From NCBI GenBank assembly GCA_023133185.1, contig JAGLWX010000057.1, positions 1 through 14,622 on the forward strand: 14,622 nt of DNA, read 5' to 3'. Source of the DNA: Fidelibacterota bacterium (GTDB lineage: Bacteria; Fidelibacterota; UBA2242). The notes beneath the pieces were generated by a model, which ran no database searches, had not been told where the DNA came from, and saw only the letters and a list, made by a program, of their open reading frames with translations. Positions 1 through 8,190 of this stretch are shown in pieces. The position numbers and the translations under genes were made by a program. Positions within the stretch are counted from its first letter, which is position 1. Every line of letters begins with the position of its first letter.

Positions 1-1656
1 CCCGGCATTAACAATCATGTCTTTGAATTCCATTTTATCTTGAATATAGATAGATGACTCAATGGGGAGATGGGTATACTTGTTATTTTTTAGAACTCCT
101 AATGTATCTGGAGGAATTTGTGGTTTCCAATCGGTTGAGCGATCGATCCTTATTTGGTACTCGTGCAGCCATAATTCGTGCCTTTTTGCCCCGAACCCCA
201 TCTTAACCTGATGCGTCTTGCTGACTTGACTGGTGATATCAAATTTCCCCACAAGAGTTCTGGTATTTCTGTAGAAGTGATCCATCTCAGTGCCGCCTGT
301 TCGAAAGTTGCCTTTTAAAAGACGAGGATCAACATAACGGTCATCTAATGAATTCTCATAAACGTACCTTTCGTAGTCGAAAAAGAAATTAGAAAATTTT
401 ACTGTGTAAAATGTCCTGGGGCTGAGGGTATGATTCCAGATAAGGAGATGGGTATAACCCTTTTTATGATGCTGATAATAACCGTCAGGATTATACTTAA
501 AGGAATGGCTATATTTCCGATAATCTACCTTATCCCATAAAATTTCATAGCTGAGTTTGAGGTCAGGGAAGATTCTATAGGTGAATTTACACTGAGCCGT
601 CTGCTTGTTATAAGGGTTCATGGAAACCACAGTGCTATCACCGGTGGTTTCAATGTACCACTCCTCCGGATCAGGAGAATTGAAATTTGATGAATCGGAA
701 GGATGAAAAACTTTCTGACCAAAGAGCCACCCATTATTATTGTAAGATCTTCCCGTGGTAAAGAAAGAAAGTTTTTCACTCCATAGAGGAATGGGGCCAC
801 TGAGACTGACTTGAATGTTGGACAAGCCCAATGGATCGAAACTATCAATATTTAGAAATGTCTCGGTATCACTGCTCAGGTAATCTCCGCCATATAAGGA
901 CAATTGTCCGGATAACTTATCTCCCCCCTCTTTTGTTACCACTTCTACGACACCGGACATAGCCTGGCCGTATTCGGCATTAAATGTGCCCGTGATTATT
1001 TTTAATTCTTCAATAGCCTGATCATCGATACTGATTCCCGATGAGCGATTTAACGGATCAATCACCCGCACACCATCCACCATATATGCAATTTCTGTCG
1101 AGCGTCCCCCTCTGATATGGATATTTCCCGAAGCATCAAGAGTTACTCCAGCCTGAAGTGATACCAAATCCCGTACTGACCGCACCGGCATTTCGCCGAT
1201 CTGATCGGCGCCGATGCTTACTTCCGACGAGGTAAGATCCCTTTTGATTTCCCTTCTTTCGGCAGTTACAATAACCGCTTCTCCCGCTTGAATTATTGTT
1301 GTGGAAAGTTCGGCATTTACCCGGGTTGTTAAATCAACCGATACCCGTATTCCTTTTTGAACAATTGATTGATATCCGATATACGATATCTGAATCGAAT
1401 AAATTCCCGGCGATATATTAATAATATAATATTCCCCGTTTGCATCGGCGGCTGCACCCTGCTGATCTGACGGAGACAGATGAACCACTCTTCCATCAAC
1501 AATTTTTCCAAGGAGCACTACATTGGCGCCAATCAGCGGTTCACCGGTTTCCGCATCGGTAATGCGTCCGGCGATTTTACCGGTCGTCCCACCCAAAATC
1601 AAGCTGACCATGAATATAATCAGAGCAAGAAGGCGGTATTCTGGCTTGCTTTTCAT
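1..1656 (-). CDS. TonB-dependent outer-membrane receptor, N-terminal 552 residues (runs off left edge)
   Basis: The frame is open from the ATG at 1656 to base 1, so the C-terminal part of the barrel is missing. A GGAGGT ribosome site sits four bases before the ATG. Residues 1-24 form a signal peptide (KSKPEYR, then a hydrophobic run). Residues about 25-110 are a carboxypeptidase-regulatory-like domain (GRITDAETGEPLIGANV, NGEYYI, YIGYQS). It carries an insertion (GKIVDGRVVHLSPSDQQG) where most relatives have a short loop. Residues about 125-235 are the plug, with the typical IRGGRSTEIAYMVDGV, EELKIITGTFNAEYGQAMSG and EVVTKEGG signatures, followed by barrel strands. The role is energised uptake of a ligand across the outer membrane. 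It lies downstream of a LacI regulator and a CBM9-type surface protein, so a glycan substrate is inferred. No SusD partner is visible. A terminator precedes it and a promoter-like sequence lies in its leader, so it may be its own transcript. Family assignment is firm, substrate is not. Confidence 0.93.
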   Translation of the reverse strand, partial: MKSKPEYRLLALIIFMVSLILGGTTGKIAGRITDAETGEPLIGANVVLLGKIVDGRVVHLSPSDQQGAAADANGEYYIINISPGIYSIQISYIGYQSIVQKGIRVSVDLTTRVNAELSTTIIQAGEAVIVTAERREIKRDLTSSEVSIGADQIGEMPVRSVRDLVSLQAGVTLDASGNIHIRGGRSTEIAYMVDGVRVIDPLNRSSGISIDDQAIEELKIITGTFNAEYGQAMSGVVEVVTKEGGDKLSGQLSLYGGDYLSSDTETFLNIDSFDPLGLSNIQVSLSGPIPLWSEKLSFFTTGRSYNNNGWLFGQKVFHPSDSSNFNSPDPEEWYIETTGDSTVVSMNPYNKQTAQCKFTYRIFPDLKLSYEILWDKVDYRKYSHSFKYNPDGYYQHHKKGYTHLLIWNHTLSPRTFYTVKFSNFFFDYERYVYENSLDDRYVDPRLLKGNFRTGGTEMDHFYRNTRTLVGKFDITSQVSKTHQVKMGFGAKRHELWLHEYQIRIDRSTDWKPQIPPDTLGVLKNNKYTHLPIESSIYIQDKMEFKDMIVNAG

Positions 1657-1696
1657 ACGACCTCCACTAATTGGATTCCAGGCATCACCCTAAAGA

Positions 1697-1726
1697 ATCA
1701 GATATCAATGCCGGAATTCCTGTCAA
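1697..1726 (-). promoter_or_regulatory. Candidate promoter of the TonB-dependent receptor
   Basis: On the minus strand a TTGACA (1721-1726) is followed, 18 bases later, by TCTGAT (1697-1702), which would start RNA about 35-40 bases before the receptor ATG. The spacer contains the perfect palindrome GGAATTCC (1713-1720). The -35 is perfect and the -10 matches four of six bases. The promoter consensus of this lineage is unknown. A weaker alternative is TTGAAT (1759-1764) and TATATA (1736-1741) with 17 bases between. Confidence 0.4.
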
Positions 1727-1827
1727 TCTACGTTTTATATATTATAAATTGGATAATCATTCAAAATCTTACCACTTTTTTGAAATTACAGAAAGTCGCT
1801 GCGTATTTTCAAAAATCCGGGAAAAGC

Positions 1828-1861
1828 CAGACCGGAGTGGTACTTGTTCCACCCCGGTCTG
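1828..1861 (-). terminator. Hairpin terminator after the CBM9/sorting-domain gene
   Basis: CAGACCGGAGTGG (1828-1840) and CCACCCCGGTCTG (1849-1861) form a 13-bp stem with one mismatch and an 8-base loop, 13 bases past the stop codon of the 987-residue gene. On the minus strand it is followed by GCTTTTCCC, a short T-run. The stem is strong and the tail is modest, so this is a probable rho-independent terminator. Confidence 0.7.
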
Positions 1862-1873
1862 ACAATTCATTGA

Positions 1874-4837
1874 TTATTTCATCAGAATCATTTTTAGAGT
1901 ACGGGAATACTCCGCCGTCAGGAATTTTGCGAAATAGATACTACTGGTCACCTGATTCCCATGATTATTAAGTCCATCCCAAAAAACCGTATAGGTTCCA
2001 GCGTTTTGTTTACCGGACATCAGTGTCCGGACCTCATTGCCCAGCATGTCATAAATCACAAGCGAAACATCGGTTGCTTTCGGCATTTCATAGGTAATAT
2101 GGGTAACCGGGTTAAATGGATTTGGATAGTTGGAATGAAGCTTAAACTGACCTGGGATTCCAGTCACCTCACTGATACCAGTTCCACCGGGATTATAGAC
2201 TTCCAGGTATGCCCAACTGCTTGGACGCTTCCAGTTTTCGGTATTACTGCAACTGCCCCACTGTGTGATCAGTGTTCTGCTTTCATCGCCATTGCTCGGA
2301 TCCAAGTCAGTACCATCAATCCGTAAAGGCAGCATTGCTCCGTCAACAACATTAATATTACCGCCCAATGCAAGAGAATCCAGAGCAATCCTGGCCTCGA
2401 TGATATAACCGTCACCGGTAAATTTCTGGTAATGGGTACTCTCCAGTCCCGGGAAATCATAGACGTAATGAGAACTCTGGATTTCGCCCCAAGCACAGAA
2501 ACTTATCCGGTAATCGCCGGTACCTTCGGTCATTACATCTTTGTAACCATGCAATACGTCTAAAAGATTGACATCGTAGACCCCTAAATAAAATTCCAGC
2601 GCATCACCCATCCAGGCCTCTCCGCCGACAATCGCGGCATTTCCGGTAGCATTTAGATCGTCATCCGTTACATCAGCAGAAATGTACAAATAATCATTAT
2701 CCACAACAAATGTGACATTAAATGACATATCAGTCGAAGCCGGTGTCCAGCCCAGCGTATCAGAGCCGCCAGCGGTTTCGGGCTGAATTGCGAAAGCTTT
2801 GTACTGGGATGTAAATTCAGTATCCAATCCATCCAGCACAAAATTTGCAGCAAAGTTCGGGTCGTAATAGGCTTTGACAGTTTCCGAAGTTGTTATGGTC
2901 ACTGGACCGACTTTGCAGTCTGCAATTAGTTCAGTCAAGGAGCCATCGGGTTTCACAGCAATCACTGCAAAGTAAAAATCTTTTTCTTCTGGAGTCCGAC
3001 TATAAGGACGATAATTCCATTCTTCTGTCCCATGCGGAATATCCCGGGCAATCCGGATAACACCTTCTGCCTCGATATCTGTAATTTCAGAATGGCTCAT
3101 ATACACCTGGTATTTTTCGGTACCGACCGTGTTGTCCACCCATGCCAGATGAATGTAATCATAAGGTGTACCTAATCCATCATCGGTTTCAACATTACCG
3201 ATTGTAACCGGAGAAACGATTTCGCCTTCCGGTTTTTCCACACCGATTAGGGTGACATTGTCAAAATAGATACTGCCGGTCCAGGTGTTGCTAACCGTAT
3301 AATATAGCTGAATACCGACGCTTGCTCCAACAAAGGGATTGATCGTACCGGCTTCTACTTTTTCCAAAATTTTGAAAGAAATGGTATTCCACTGACCAGG
3401 AACGACGGTTGAATCACTGATCGTGTATTTGTCTTCATTCCAAGTCCAGCTGTCATGATCTCTGACAAAGATGGATAGCTGAGATGCTTCCTGCGGAATA
3501 TCGGCAGGTAAATAGACATCAATGGTGATTTCCGTCGCACCTGTATCAACGGTGGTACCGTCATCTGTCCAGTAAAAATTAATGTTACCATGTTCCAGCG
3601 AACCTTTTACATCTTGGGATAAATCCCAATCAGTATTCAAAACACCTTCACTGACACTGGTTGGGTCAGCGATACGGGTTACGGCAGTCAGTGCAGCATT
3701 CCACCCGGTTGAAGCAAAACTCTGAGTTCCACCAGCTTCGCTTTCGAAATCACAGACAACATATTTAATACCGACATCTGTGCCAAGAAAAGAAGCATTG
3801 TCGATATAAATTGTACCAGACCAGCTTTTATCAGCATCGTGCTCATCCCAATTGGCAATCTCAATTCCTGCTTTGCCGATTTCGTAATTCAAGTGGTCAA
3901 AGCTAATATCGGGATTAACCCGCATGGCTTCCATATTGTATACGATTGGATACCAGACTTCGTTCGGAATATCATAGGCATGATAGACAACCTGCGTCCA
4001 GGACCATGTGCCCTTATCCTGAGCCCAGAGTTTAAAGGAAATCGAATCCGGTGTATCGGCCGGGAGATAGATATAATATACCATGACCTGCCCACCACTG
4101 CCGTCGAGATTATCTTTTTGGATAACGCCTTTATCTGTACCATTATATTCAACAGCCAGGACACCGTCACTCATCCCACTCGGGTCAGCGACCTGAGTTA
4201 CACTGGTCAATCCGCCTCCCCAAGCATTGTCATAAAAATCGTTGGTTCCGGTCTCAAAGTCAGCGAATACCACCGGCATTGCACCTAACAGACTAACATT
4301 ATCCACATAAATTGTGCCAGACCAGTCTTTATCGGCGTCGTGCTCATCCCAGCTAGCAAACTCAATTCCCATTTTGCCAATGTCATTGGCATAGTGATCA
4401 AAACTGACATTGGGATCTGCATACATTGCTTCCATATTGTAATTCAACGGATACCAAACTTGCTTTGGAATTTCATAGGCATAATAAACAACCTGTGTCC
4501 AGGACCATGTACCCTTATCCTGAGCCCAGAGTTTAAAGGAAATCGAATCCGGGATATCTGCGGGCAGATAAAGAAAATAAGTGATAATCTGTGCTCCCAT
4601 CGGATCGACATTATCCTTTTGAATTATACCTTTGTCAGTGCCGTTATATTCAACAGCGAGGACACCGTCACTCATTCCGCTCGGGTCAGCTACTTGGGTC
4701 ACGCTGGTCAGACCGCTGCCCCAACCATTGTCATAGAAATCGTTAGTTCCGACTTCAAAATCAGCAATTATCTGGGCACCCGCAACTCCCGACAGGACAA
4801 TTACCAATCCAACGAACCATGTAAATAAACACTTCAT
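1874..4837 (-). CDS. Secreted multi-module carbohydrate-binding protein: three jelly-roll-like repeats, CBM9-like domain, T9SS-type sorting domain
   Basis: 987 residues, starting after an AGGAGG site. Residues 1-21 are a signal peptide cleaved near AGA|Q. Residues about 23-189 and 190-356 are near-identical repeats (ADFE.GTNDFYDN, SFKLWAQDKGTWSWTQVV, WSGTIYVDN). Residues about 359-530 are a diverged third copy ending in WTGSIYFDNVTLIG. These look like beta-sandwich ligand-binding modules. A fibronectin-III-like segment (about 545-645) follows, then a CBM9-like domain (about 652-880: KAYYDPNFAANFVLDGLD, VDNDYLYISADVTDDDL, GDALEFYLGVYD). The last 90 residues are a sorting domain (FKLHSNYPNPFNPVTHI, VSLVIYDMLGNEVRTL). 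No catalytic residues of a glycoside hydrolase are evident, so the protein is inferred to bind a polysaccharide at the cell surface or outside. It lies 78 bases downstream of the LacI gene and upstream of the TonB receptor, which supports a shared glycan-use role. The exact sugar cannot be read from the sequence. Confidence 0.88.
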   Translation of the reverse strand: MKCLFTWFVGLVIVLSGVAGAQIIADFEVGTNDFYDNGWGSGLTSVTQVADPSGMSDGVLAVEYNGTDKGIIQKDNVDPMGAQIITYFLYLPADIPDSISFKLWAQDKGTWSWTQVVYYAYEIPKQVWYPLNYNMEAMYADPNVSFDHYANDIGKMGIEFASWDEHDADKDWSGTIYVDNVSLLGAMPVVFADFETGTNDFYDNAWGGGLTSVTQVADPSGMSDGVLAVEYNGTDKGVIQKDNLDGSGGQVMVYYIYLPADTPDSISFKLWAQDKGTWSWTQVVYHAYDIPNEVWYPIVYNMEAMRVNPDISFDHLNYEIGKAGIEIANWDEHDADKSWSGTIYIDNASFLGTDVGIKYVVCDFESEAGGTQSFASTGWNAALTAVTRIADPTSVSEGVLNTDWDLSQDVKGSLEHGNINFYWTDDGTTVDTGATEITIDVYLPADIPQEASQLSIFVRDHDSWTWNEDKYTISDSTVVPGQWNTISFKILEKVEAGTINPFVGASVGIQLYYTVSNTWTGSIYFDNVTLIGVEKPEGEIVSPVTIGNVETDDGLGTPYDYIHLAWVDNTVGTEKYQVYMSHSEITDIEAEGVIRIARDIPHGTEEWNYRPYSRTPEEKDFYFAVIAVKPDGSLTELIADCKVGPVTITTSETVKAYYDPNFAANFVLDGLDTEFTSQYKAFAIQPETAGGSDTLGWTPASTDMSFNVTFVVDNDYLYISADVTDDDLNATGNAAIVGGEAWMGDALEFYLGVYDVNLLDVLHGYKDVMTEGTGDYRISFCAWGEIQSSHYVYDFPGLESTHYQKFTGDGYIIEARIALDSLALGGNINVVDGAMLPLRIDGTDLDPSNGDESRTLITQWGSCSNTENWKRPSSWAYLEVYNPGGTGISEVTGIPGQFKLHSNYPNPFNPVTHITYEMPKATDVSLVIYDMLGNEVRTLMSGKQNAGTYTVFWDGLNNHGNQVTSSIYFAKFLTAEYSRTLKMILMK
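3767..4768 (-). repeat. Tandem in-frame duplication of a 501-bp module
   Basis: Residues 23-189 and 190-356 of the secreted protein repeat with a 167-residue period (unit 1 about 4268-4768, unit 2 about 3767-4267). The segment coding SFKLWAQDKGTWSWTQVV is nearly identical at base level (about 4495-4555 against 3990-4050), while other parts, such as the stretch before DEHDADK, have diverged. This suggests a fairly recent duplication or continuing gene conversion. A third, older copy follows at about 3240-3760. Confidence 0.85.
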
Positions 4838-4877
4838 AAGAGTTCCTCCTAATTTTTTTGCCTCTCATACTTTTTTA

Positions 4878-4900
4878 GTCACCCTTAAGTATTAAGTGAC
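4878..4900. promoter_or_regulatory. Candidate LacI-family operator before the CBM9-type gene
   Basis: The 78-base gap between lacI and the secreted-protein gene contains the palindrome CTTAAGTATTAAG (4884-4896), nested in the wider inverted repeat GTCAC ... GTGAC (4878-4882 and 4896-4900). On the minus strand a TATAAA-like element lies just upstream. No T-run follows on either strand as a terminator would need, so an operator is the better reading. Ownership by the adjacent LacI protein is inferred. Confidence 0.4.
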
Positions 4901-4915
4901 CTAATTTATATTGAT

Positions 4916-5926
4916 TCATTTTTCATCTCTCGTAGTAACGGATTCACGCTCAATCATCCTGACTGGTATCAGTGTTGTAATCGGATTTACAGTTTCTTTA
5001 TTAACAATTTTCAATAGATTCCGCACTGCGATTGAACCCATCTCTTCCTTGTAAACCCGGATAGTCGTCAGTGGTGGACTTGCAATTTTTGCCAGTTCAA
5101 TGTCATCAAACCCAATAATACTGATGTCGTCAGGTAATCTTAACTTACTGTCTTTTACAGCTTTGTAGCCGTAAATAGCATTGATATCGTTAGCTGCGAA
5201 AATAGCAGTTGGGCGCCCCCGTAATGCCAGCAATGCCTTAACATGATCATATCCCTGCTCAAGCCCTCCGGTCCGGATAAATTCATCTACAATCGGAATC
5301 CGATAATGGCGCAGGGCTTTTTTATATCCTTCAAACCGCTGCCGGAAACTTAGACGGTCTAAATCTCCCGATATAAACGCAATTTTACGATGCCCCTTAT
5401 TAATCAGATACTGAGCCGCCTGAAAAGCCCCGTGCTCGTTATCAATTAAAACCTGGCTGAATTCATCAACTGTTATTTTTGGATCTACGAGTACGACAGG
5501 TATTTCTTGATTACGAAGTTGGTTAATAAATTTTTCCTGTAAAACACCAACCAGAACAACACCATCCACTGTGCGTTCTTTAAGCATTTTCGGATATTCA
5601 CAACGGTATACTTCCGGCAACAAGTGCAAAACAAGATTATAATTATTTATAGCCAGCTCAGCCTCAATACCTTCTAATACCCTTGAATAAAACGGATTCA
5701 AAGACAAAGGCTTGGATTCCCGGCAGAAAATGACACCAACATTCTCGGTCCTTTGTTTTTTCAGCCCTCTTCCAAAAGAATTTGGGACAAAGTTATGCTC
5801 TTCGGCAATTTTCAGGATACGCCTGCGGGTCTTTTCACTGATATCTCTTTTACCATTTATGGCTTTGGAAACAGTCGCCAAAGAGCAATTCGCTTCCCGG
5901 GCAATATCTTTGATGGTTATTACGAT
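4916..5926 (-). CDS. LacI-family transcriptional regulator, probable non-ATG start
   Basis: A 336-residue repressor if translation begins at ATC 5924-5926. The N-terminal helix-turn-helix reads ITIKDIAREANCSLATVSKA, followed by the hinge-helix region NFVPNSFGRGLKKQ. The rest is a periplasmic-binding-protein-like effector domain (TENVGVIFCRESKP, RTVDGVVLVG, VLIDNEHGAFQAAQYLINKG, HRKIAFISGD, RPTAIFAANDINAIYGYKAV, ISIIGFDDIELAKIASPPLTTI), the usual family length. The frame is open back to a stop at 6002-6004, but the only canonical start, TTG at 5879-5881, would cut off the first helix of the DNA-binding domain. AGGGGT lies six bases before ATC 5924-5926, and ATA 5918-5920 is another option. It probably represses the downstream CBM9 and receptor genes until a sugar binds. 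Function is firm, start is uncertain. Confidence 0.92.
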   Translation of the reverse strand: MVITIKDIAREANCSLATVSKAINGKRDISEKTRRRILKIAEEHNFVPNSFGRGLKKQRTENVGVIFCRESKPLSLNPFYSRVLEGIEAELAINNYNLVLHLLPEVYRCEYPKMLKERTVDGVVLVGVLQEKFINQLRNQEIPVVLVDPKITVDEFSQVLIDNEHGAFQAAQYLINKGHRKIAFISGDLDRLSFRQRFEGYKKALRHYRIPIVDEFIRTGGLEQGYDHVKALLALRGRPTAIFAANDINAIYGYKAVKDSKLRLPDDISIIGFDDIELAKIASPPLTTIRVYKEEMGSIAVRNLLKIVNKETVNPITTLIPVRMIERESVTTRDEK

Positions 5927-6509
5927 TTGTTTACCCCTATCTTCAAAATTCTCTGTAGTTTTCGTAACATTTTCGCTGTTTATCTGATTGATTCTCTCTT
6001 GTTAATTACCTGTTTTACCGTCTCATTATTTCAAACACACTCATAAAAATTAACGTAATCGTTTTCGAATATCAACAGATTTATTTTAAAATGCAAGAAA
6101 AACTTTTCGTAATAGGTATTAATTACGAGAATTGTGCCCGAGGAGTACTGCATATCGTATATATCCCGAAAATTTACGAAAACAATCGTTGCTCTGCTTA
6201 AACCGAAAACCAATTCTGAAATTATTCAGAACCAATCTTCGTATAAACCTGTATTTTGCAATCTGATTACTGCTATAAAATACAAGAAAACACTCAAATT
6301 AAATCTGATTAATAATTGCGCGTATCTTGATTATTCCATAGCGAAATATAGCATCGCTAATGTCACTACTGATGAAAGTATATCAATGCTGTCGGGAATT
6401 TCCGAAACATATCTGGTAATAAAAGTGTCACTCACAATAATTGATTCACATCTGCTGCGATATTAACACAATACCCATAATAAGTCCATGCAAATAATAA
6501 ATATACAAT
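5927..6509. other. AT-rich intergenic region upstream of lacI with inverted repeats
   Basis: No convincing gene is seen in this stretch. It contains AACG-TAAT-CGTT (6052-6063) and the 7-bp inverted repeat TCGTAAT / ATTACGA (6107-6113 and 6122-6128, 8-base spacer). The element TTACGAAAA or its complement recurs at about 5966-5976, 6104-6112 and 6171-6180. These could be operators for lacI autoregulation, although AT-rich DNA makes chance matches common. Confidence 0.3.
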
Positions 6510-6683
6510 ATGTGTAATTTGTTGAGTAAGTGCGTAAAAATGCAGAAAAATCCCTCAAGAAGCTTAAAGGCAAGATATTGTGATATTTTACACCAACTTG
6601 AACCCAATTCTGTTTATTTTAAGAGATTTTACAATGGGTCTAAGGGAGTTTTCCCTTCAAATGCACTGATTGAGATAATGTGA
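6510..6683 (+). CDS. Possible 57-residue plus-strand ORF, unrecognised
   Basis: An ATG at 6510 opens 57 codons ending in TGA (6681-6683), with a second ATG at 6540. The composition is protein-like (ARYCDILHQLEPNSVYFKRF and FPSNALIEI), but no family is recognised and no ribosome site is seen. A hairpin with a T-run lies about 43 bases downstream on the same strand, which mildly supports a transcript. It sits in the gap between the LacI gene and the integrase end of the element and may be a remnant or a chance ORF. Confidence 0.2.
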   Translation: MCNLLSKCVKMQKNPSRSLKARYCDILHQLEPNSVYFKRFYNGSKGVFPSNALIEIM

Positions 6684-6725
6684 GAACAAATGGGAATATT
6701 TTCCAATAACAGGAGAAAACCACTA

Positions 6726-6764
6726 GACAGACGCATTTCGCAATTTGTCTGTCAGTATATTTTT
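6726..6764 (+). terminator. Weak hairpin plus T-run (possible plus-strand terminator)
   Basis: GACAGAC (6726-6732) pairs with GTCTGTC (6747-6753) over a 14-base loop, followed after five bases by TATTTTTT. The gap between stem and T-run weakens the call. It might instead mark an end of the integrated element or act as a protein-binding inverted repeat. Confidence 0.3.
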
Positions 6765-6868
6765 TCTTTATGTTGGTTAATAAACGTCTCACGTATGCCA
6801 TCAGACACTATTATGAAAAAACCCTTTTATGAATACATCCGGATTATTAACATCCTCTAAAATCTCAT

Positions 6869-7147
6869 TTAAGTAACTGTAATAATCCTTAGGTATCTTT
6901 TTATACGTTGCTGTATAATGTAAAGTGCTCCAATCCATACTGGGATCACTTGCTCAACGTTTTCCTCTTTTTTTGTTAGTATTCTCATATTCGATTTATT
7001 GATATAAAAATTATAAGCACAGGATGTAGGATTCCATGCTCCCCGTCGAAGTTTCTGAATAGTATCCGGTCTGTATCCAATTTTATTGCACTTTTCAACA
7101 TTTTCATGCCTCCGTTCGCGGATGGTTTTCCGGGATTTTATTGACAT
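6869..7147 (-). CDS. Possible 92-residue protein overlapping the integrase 3' end
   Basis: The frame begins at ATG 7145-7147, preceded by AAGGA at five bases, and overlaps the end of the integrase gene by 44 bases. The protein is basic, with a segment IGYRPDTIQKLRRGAWNP that could be a short DNA-binding helix-turn-helix, and KKEENVEQVIPVWIGALYII near the C-terminus. No family is recognised with confidence. If real, it is the last gene of the int operon. A chance extension in the frame behind int is the main alternative. Confidence 0.3.
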   Translation of the reverse strand: MSIKSRKTIRERRHENVEKCNKIGYRPDTIQKLRRGAWNPTSCAYNFYINKSNMRILTKKEENVEQVIPVWIGALYIIQQRIKRYLRIITVT

Positions 7148-8108
7148 TCCGATCCTTGAAAACCTGTGCAAGATATTCGCGGGGAAACTGTGTGTAGATC
7201 TCAGTCACTTTAACTGAACTGTGACCCAACAATTCACGCACGATACTGATATTGTTTGTCTCCATCAGTTTACGCATTGCGAACGTGTGGCGCAGGCAAT
7301 GTATTGTTTTCCCGGGTAATTTTGCGTCTCTACAGGCAAGTGTAAAACTGTGGGAAATCCAGCTTACCGACCAATCCAACTCCTTCGCAAGGTCATAATC
7401 GGGAATTCGTTCTAGTGGGATTGGAATAATCCGAGACCTCCGATTCTTGGCTTTTTCAATAATGACAAATTCTTCCTCCCGGTGTGAATATCTTAACTCT
7501 CCAACTCTCATACCGGTTGCTTCATAAACCCGAAATATTGCCTGTAGGCGTGCATCTAGTACTTTTTCATAAATTTTTTCCAGTTCCTCGGGCTTAATGA
7601 ATTTTGGCAGGCCTTGGTCAATTTTTATCTGCTTTACCTTAAATGGAAGTTTGTCAATAATTTCTTTTTCAAGGAGATAATTCAACATAGCCCTGATAGC
7701 CCGCAGACGGATATTCGTCGTAGTGTTGTTATAGTTTTTCTGCAAGTGATTAACTAACATCGAATAATGTTTTTTCTGGATACAATCGAAATACAACAAT
7801 TTTCCCAAGGCCTTAATAAAATCCTTCATTGCCAGTTTATATGTGTACACGGTGGTTTCCTGTAAATTGCGTTCCGGTCCAACATTTTTTTCAAAATATT
7901 TTATACCCTCTAAAATTGCCACCTTGCTTGACACGCCATCAATTTCTGACCGTAATCGTTGTTTGACTTCCAGCTCTTGCTGTTGTATTTTTCGAAGTAC
8001 TTTTTCAGCATCCCGCTTAAAACTTGTTCCTGTCGGCAATAATTTTTCCTTACCACCAATTCGCACTCGCACGTAATATTTTCCTTTCATCTTTCTCATA
8101 CCTGCCAT
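7104..8108 (-). CDS. Tyrosine recombinase / phage-type integrase with compact catalytic domain
   Basis: 334 residues, starting after AGGAGG at five bases. The N-terminus is an arm-binding-type segment (GMRKMKGKYYVRVRIGGKEK), then a coiled stretch rich in K, E and Q, then the SAM-like core-binding domain (about 75-160). The catalytic domain shows R201 (ATGMRVGELR), a hairpin lysine K219 or K221 (EKAKNRRSRIIPIP), H270 and R273 (HCLRHTF), H296 (LLGHSS) and nucleophile Y305 (EIYTQF). All six catalytic positions are present, so it is likely active in strand exchange. R201 and H270 are 69 residues apart, while XerD and lambda Int have 96, so a substantial part between the two is missing. The spacing from H270 to Y305 is normal. 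It sits last in a packed operon with an excisionase-like gene, as expected for an integrated phage or satellite. Confidence 0.93.
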   Translation of the reverse strand: MAGMRKMKGKYYVRVRIGGKEKLLPTGTSFKRDAEKVLRKIQQQELEVKQRLRSEIDGVSSKVAILEGIKYFEKNVGPERNLQETTVYTYKLAMKDFIKALGKLLYFDCIQKKHYSMLVNHLQKNYNNTTTNIRLRAIRAMLNYLLEKEIIDKLPFKVKQIKIDQGLPKFIKPEELEKIYEKVLDARLQAIFRVYEATGMRVGELRYSHREEEFVIIEKAKNRRSRIIPIPLERIPDYDLAKELDWSVSWISHSFTLACRDAKLPGKTIHCLRHTFAMRKLMETNNISIVRELLGHSSVKVTEIYTQFPREYLAQVFKDRNVNKIPENHPRTEA

Positions 8109-8190
8109 TATATCCTCCTATCTTATATAATTCTTTTAATCTTCGAATTTCATATACGGCAAAAACGGGATTTTTGGCATTTCATTAATA

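Noticed and set aside
1360..1400. GATATC/CGATATC-type palindromes inside the receptor gene
   Set aside because: They fall in the codons for YIGYQS of the carboxypeptidase-regulatory-like domain and are explained by coding sequence.
1480..1971. 163-residue plus-strand ORF spanning the receptor start and the terminator
   Set aside because: It crosses the signal peptide of the receptor, the intergenic region and the terminator hairpin on the opposite strand, with no coding signature.
3839..4828. Plus-strand ORFs of 149 and 162 residues opposite the CBM9-type protein, similar to each other
   Set aside because: They are antisense shadows. Their mutual similarity is a by-product of the 501-bp tandem duplication of the real minus-strand gene.
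6134..6466. 110-residue plus-strand ORF in the lacI upstream region
   Set aside because: No ribosome site, no recognisable domain, low-complexity K/I/N/S composition of AT-rich intergenic DNA, and it overlaps the inverted repeats in the regulator leader.
6480..7104. tRNA gene or att core beside the integrase
   Set aside because: No cloverleaf with a T-loop was found near the integrase 3' end, and no shared direct repeat between 5.9-7.1 kb and 11.4-11.9 kb could be found by eye. A computed repeat search over a longer region would be decisive.
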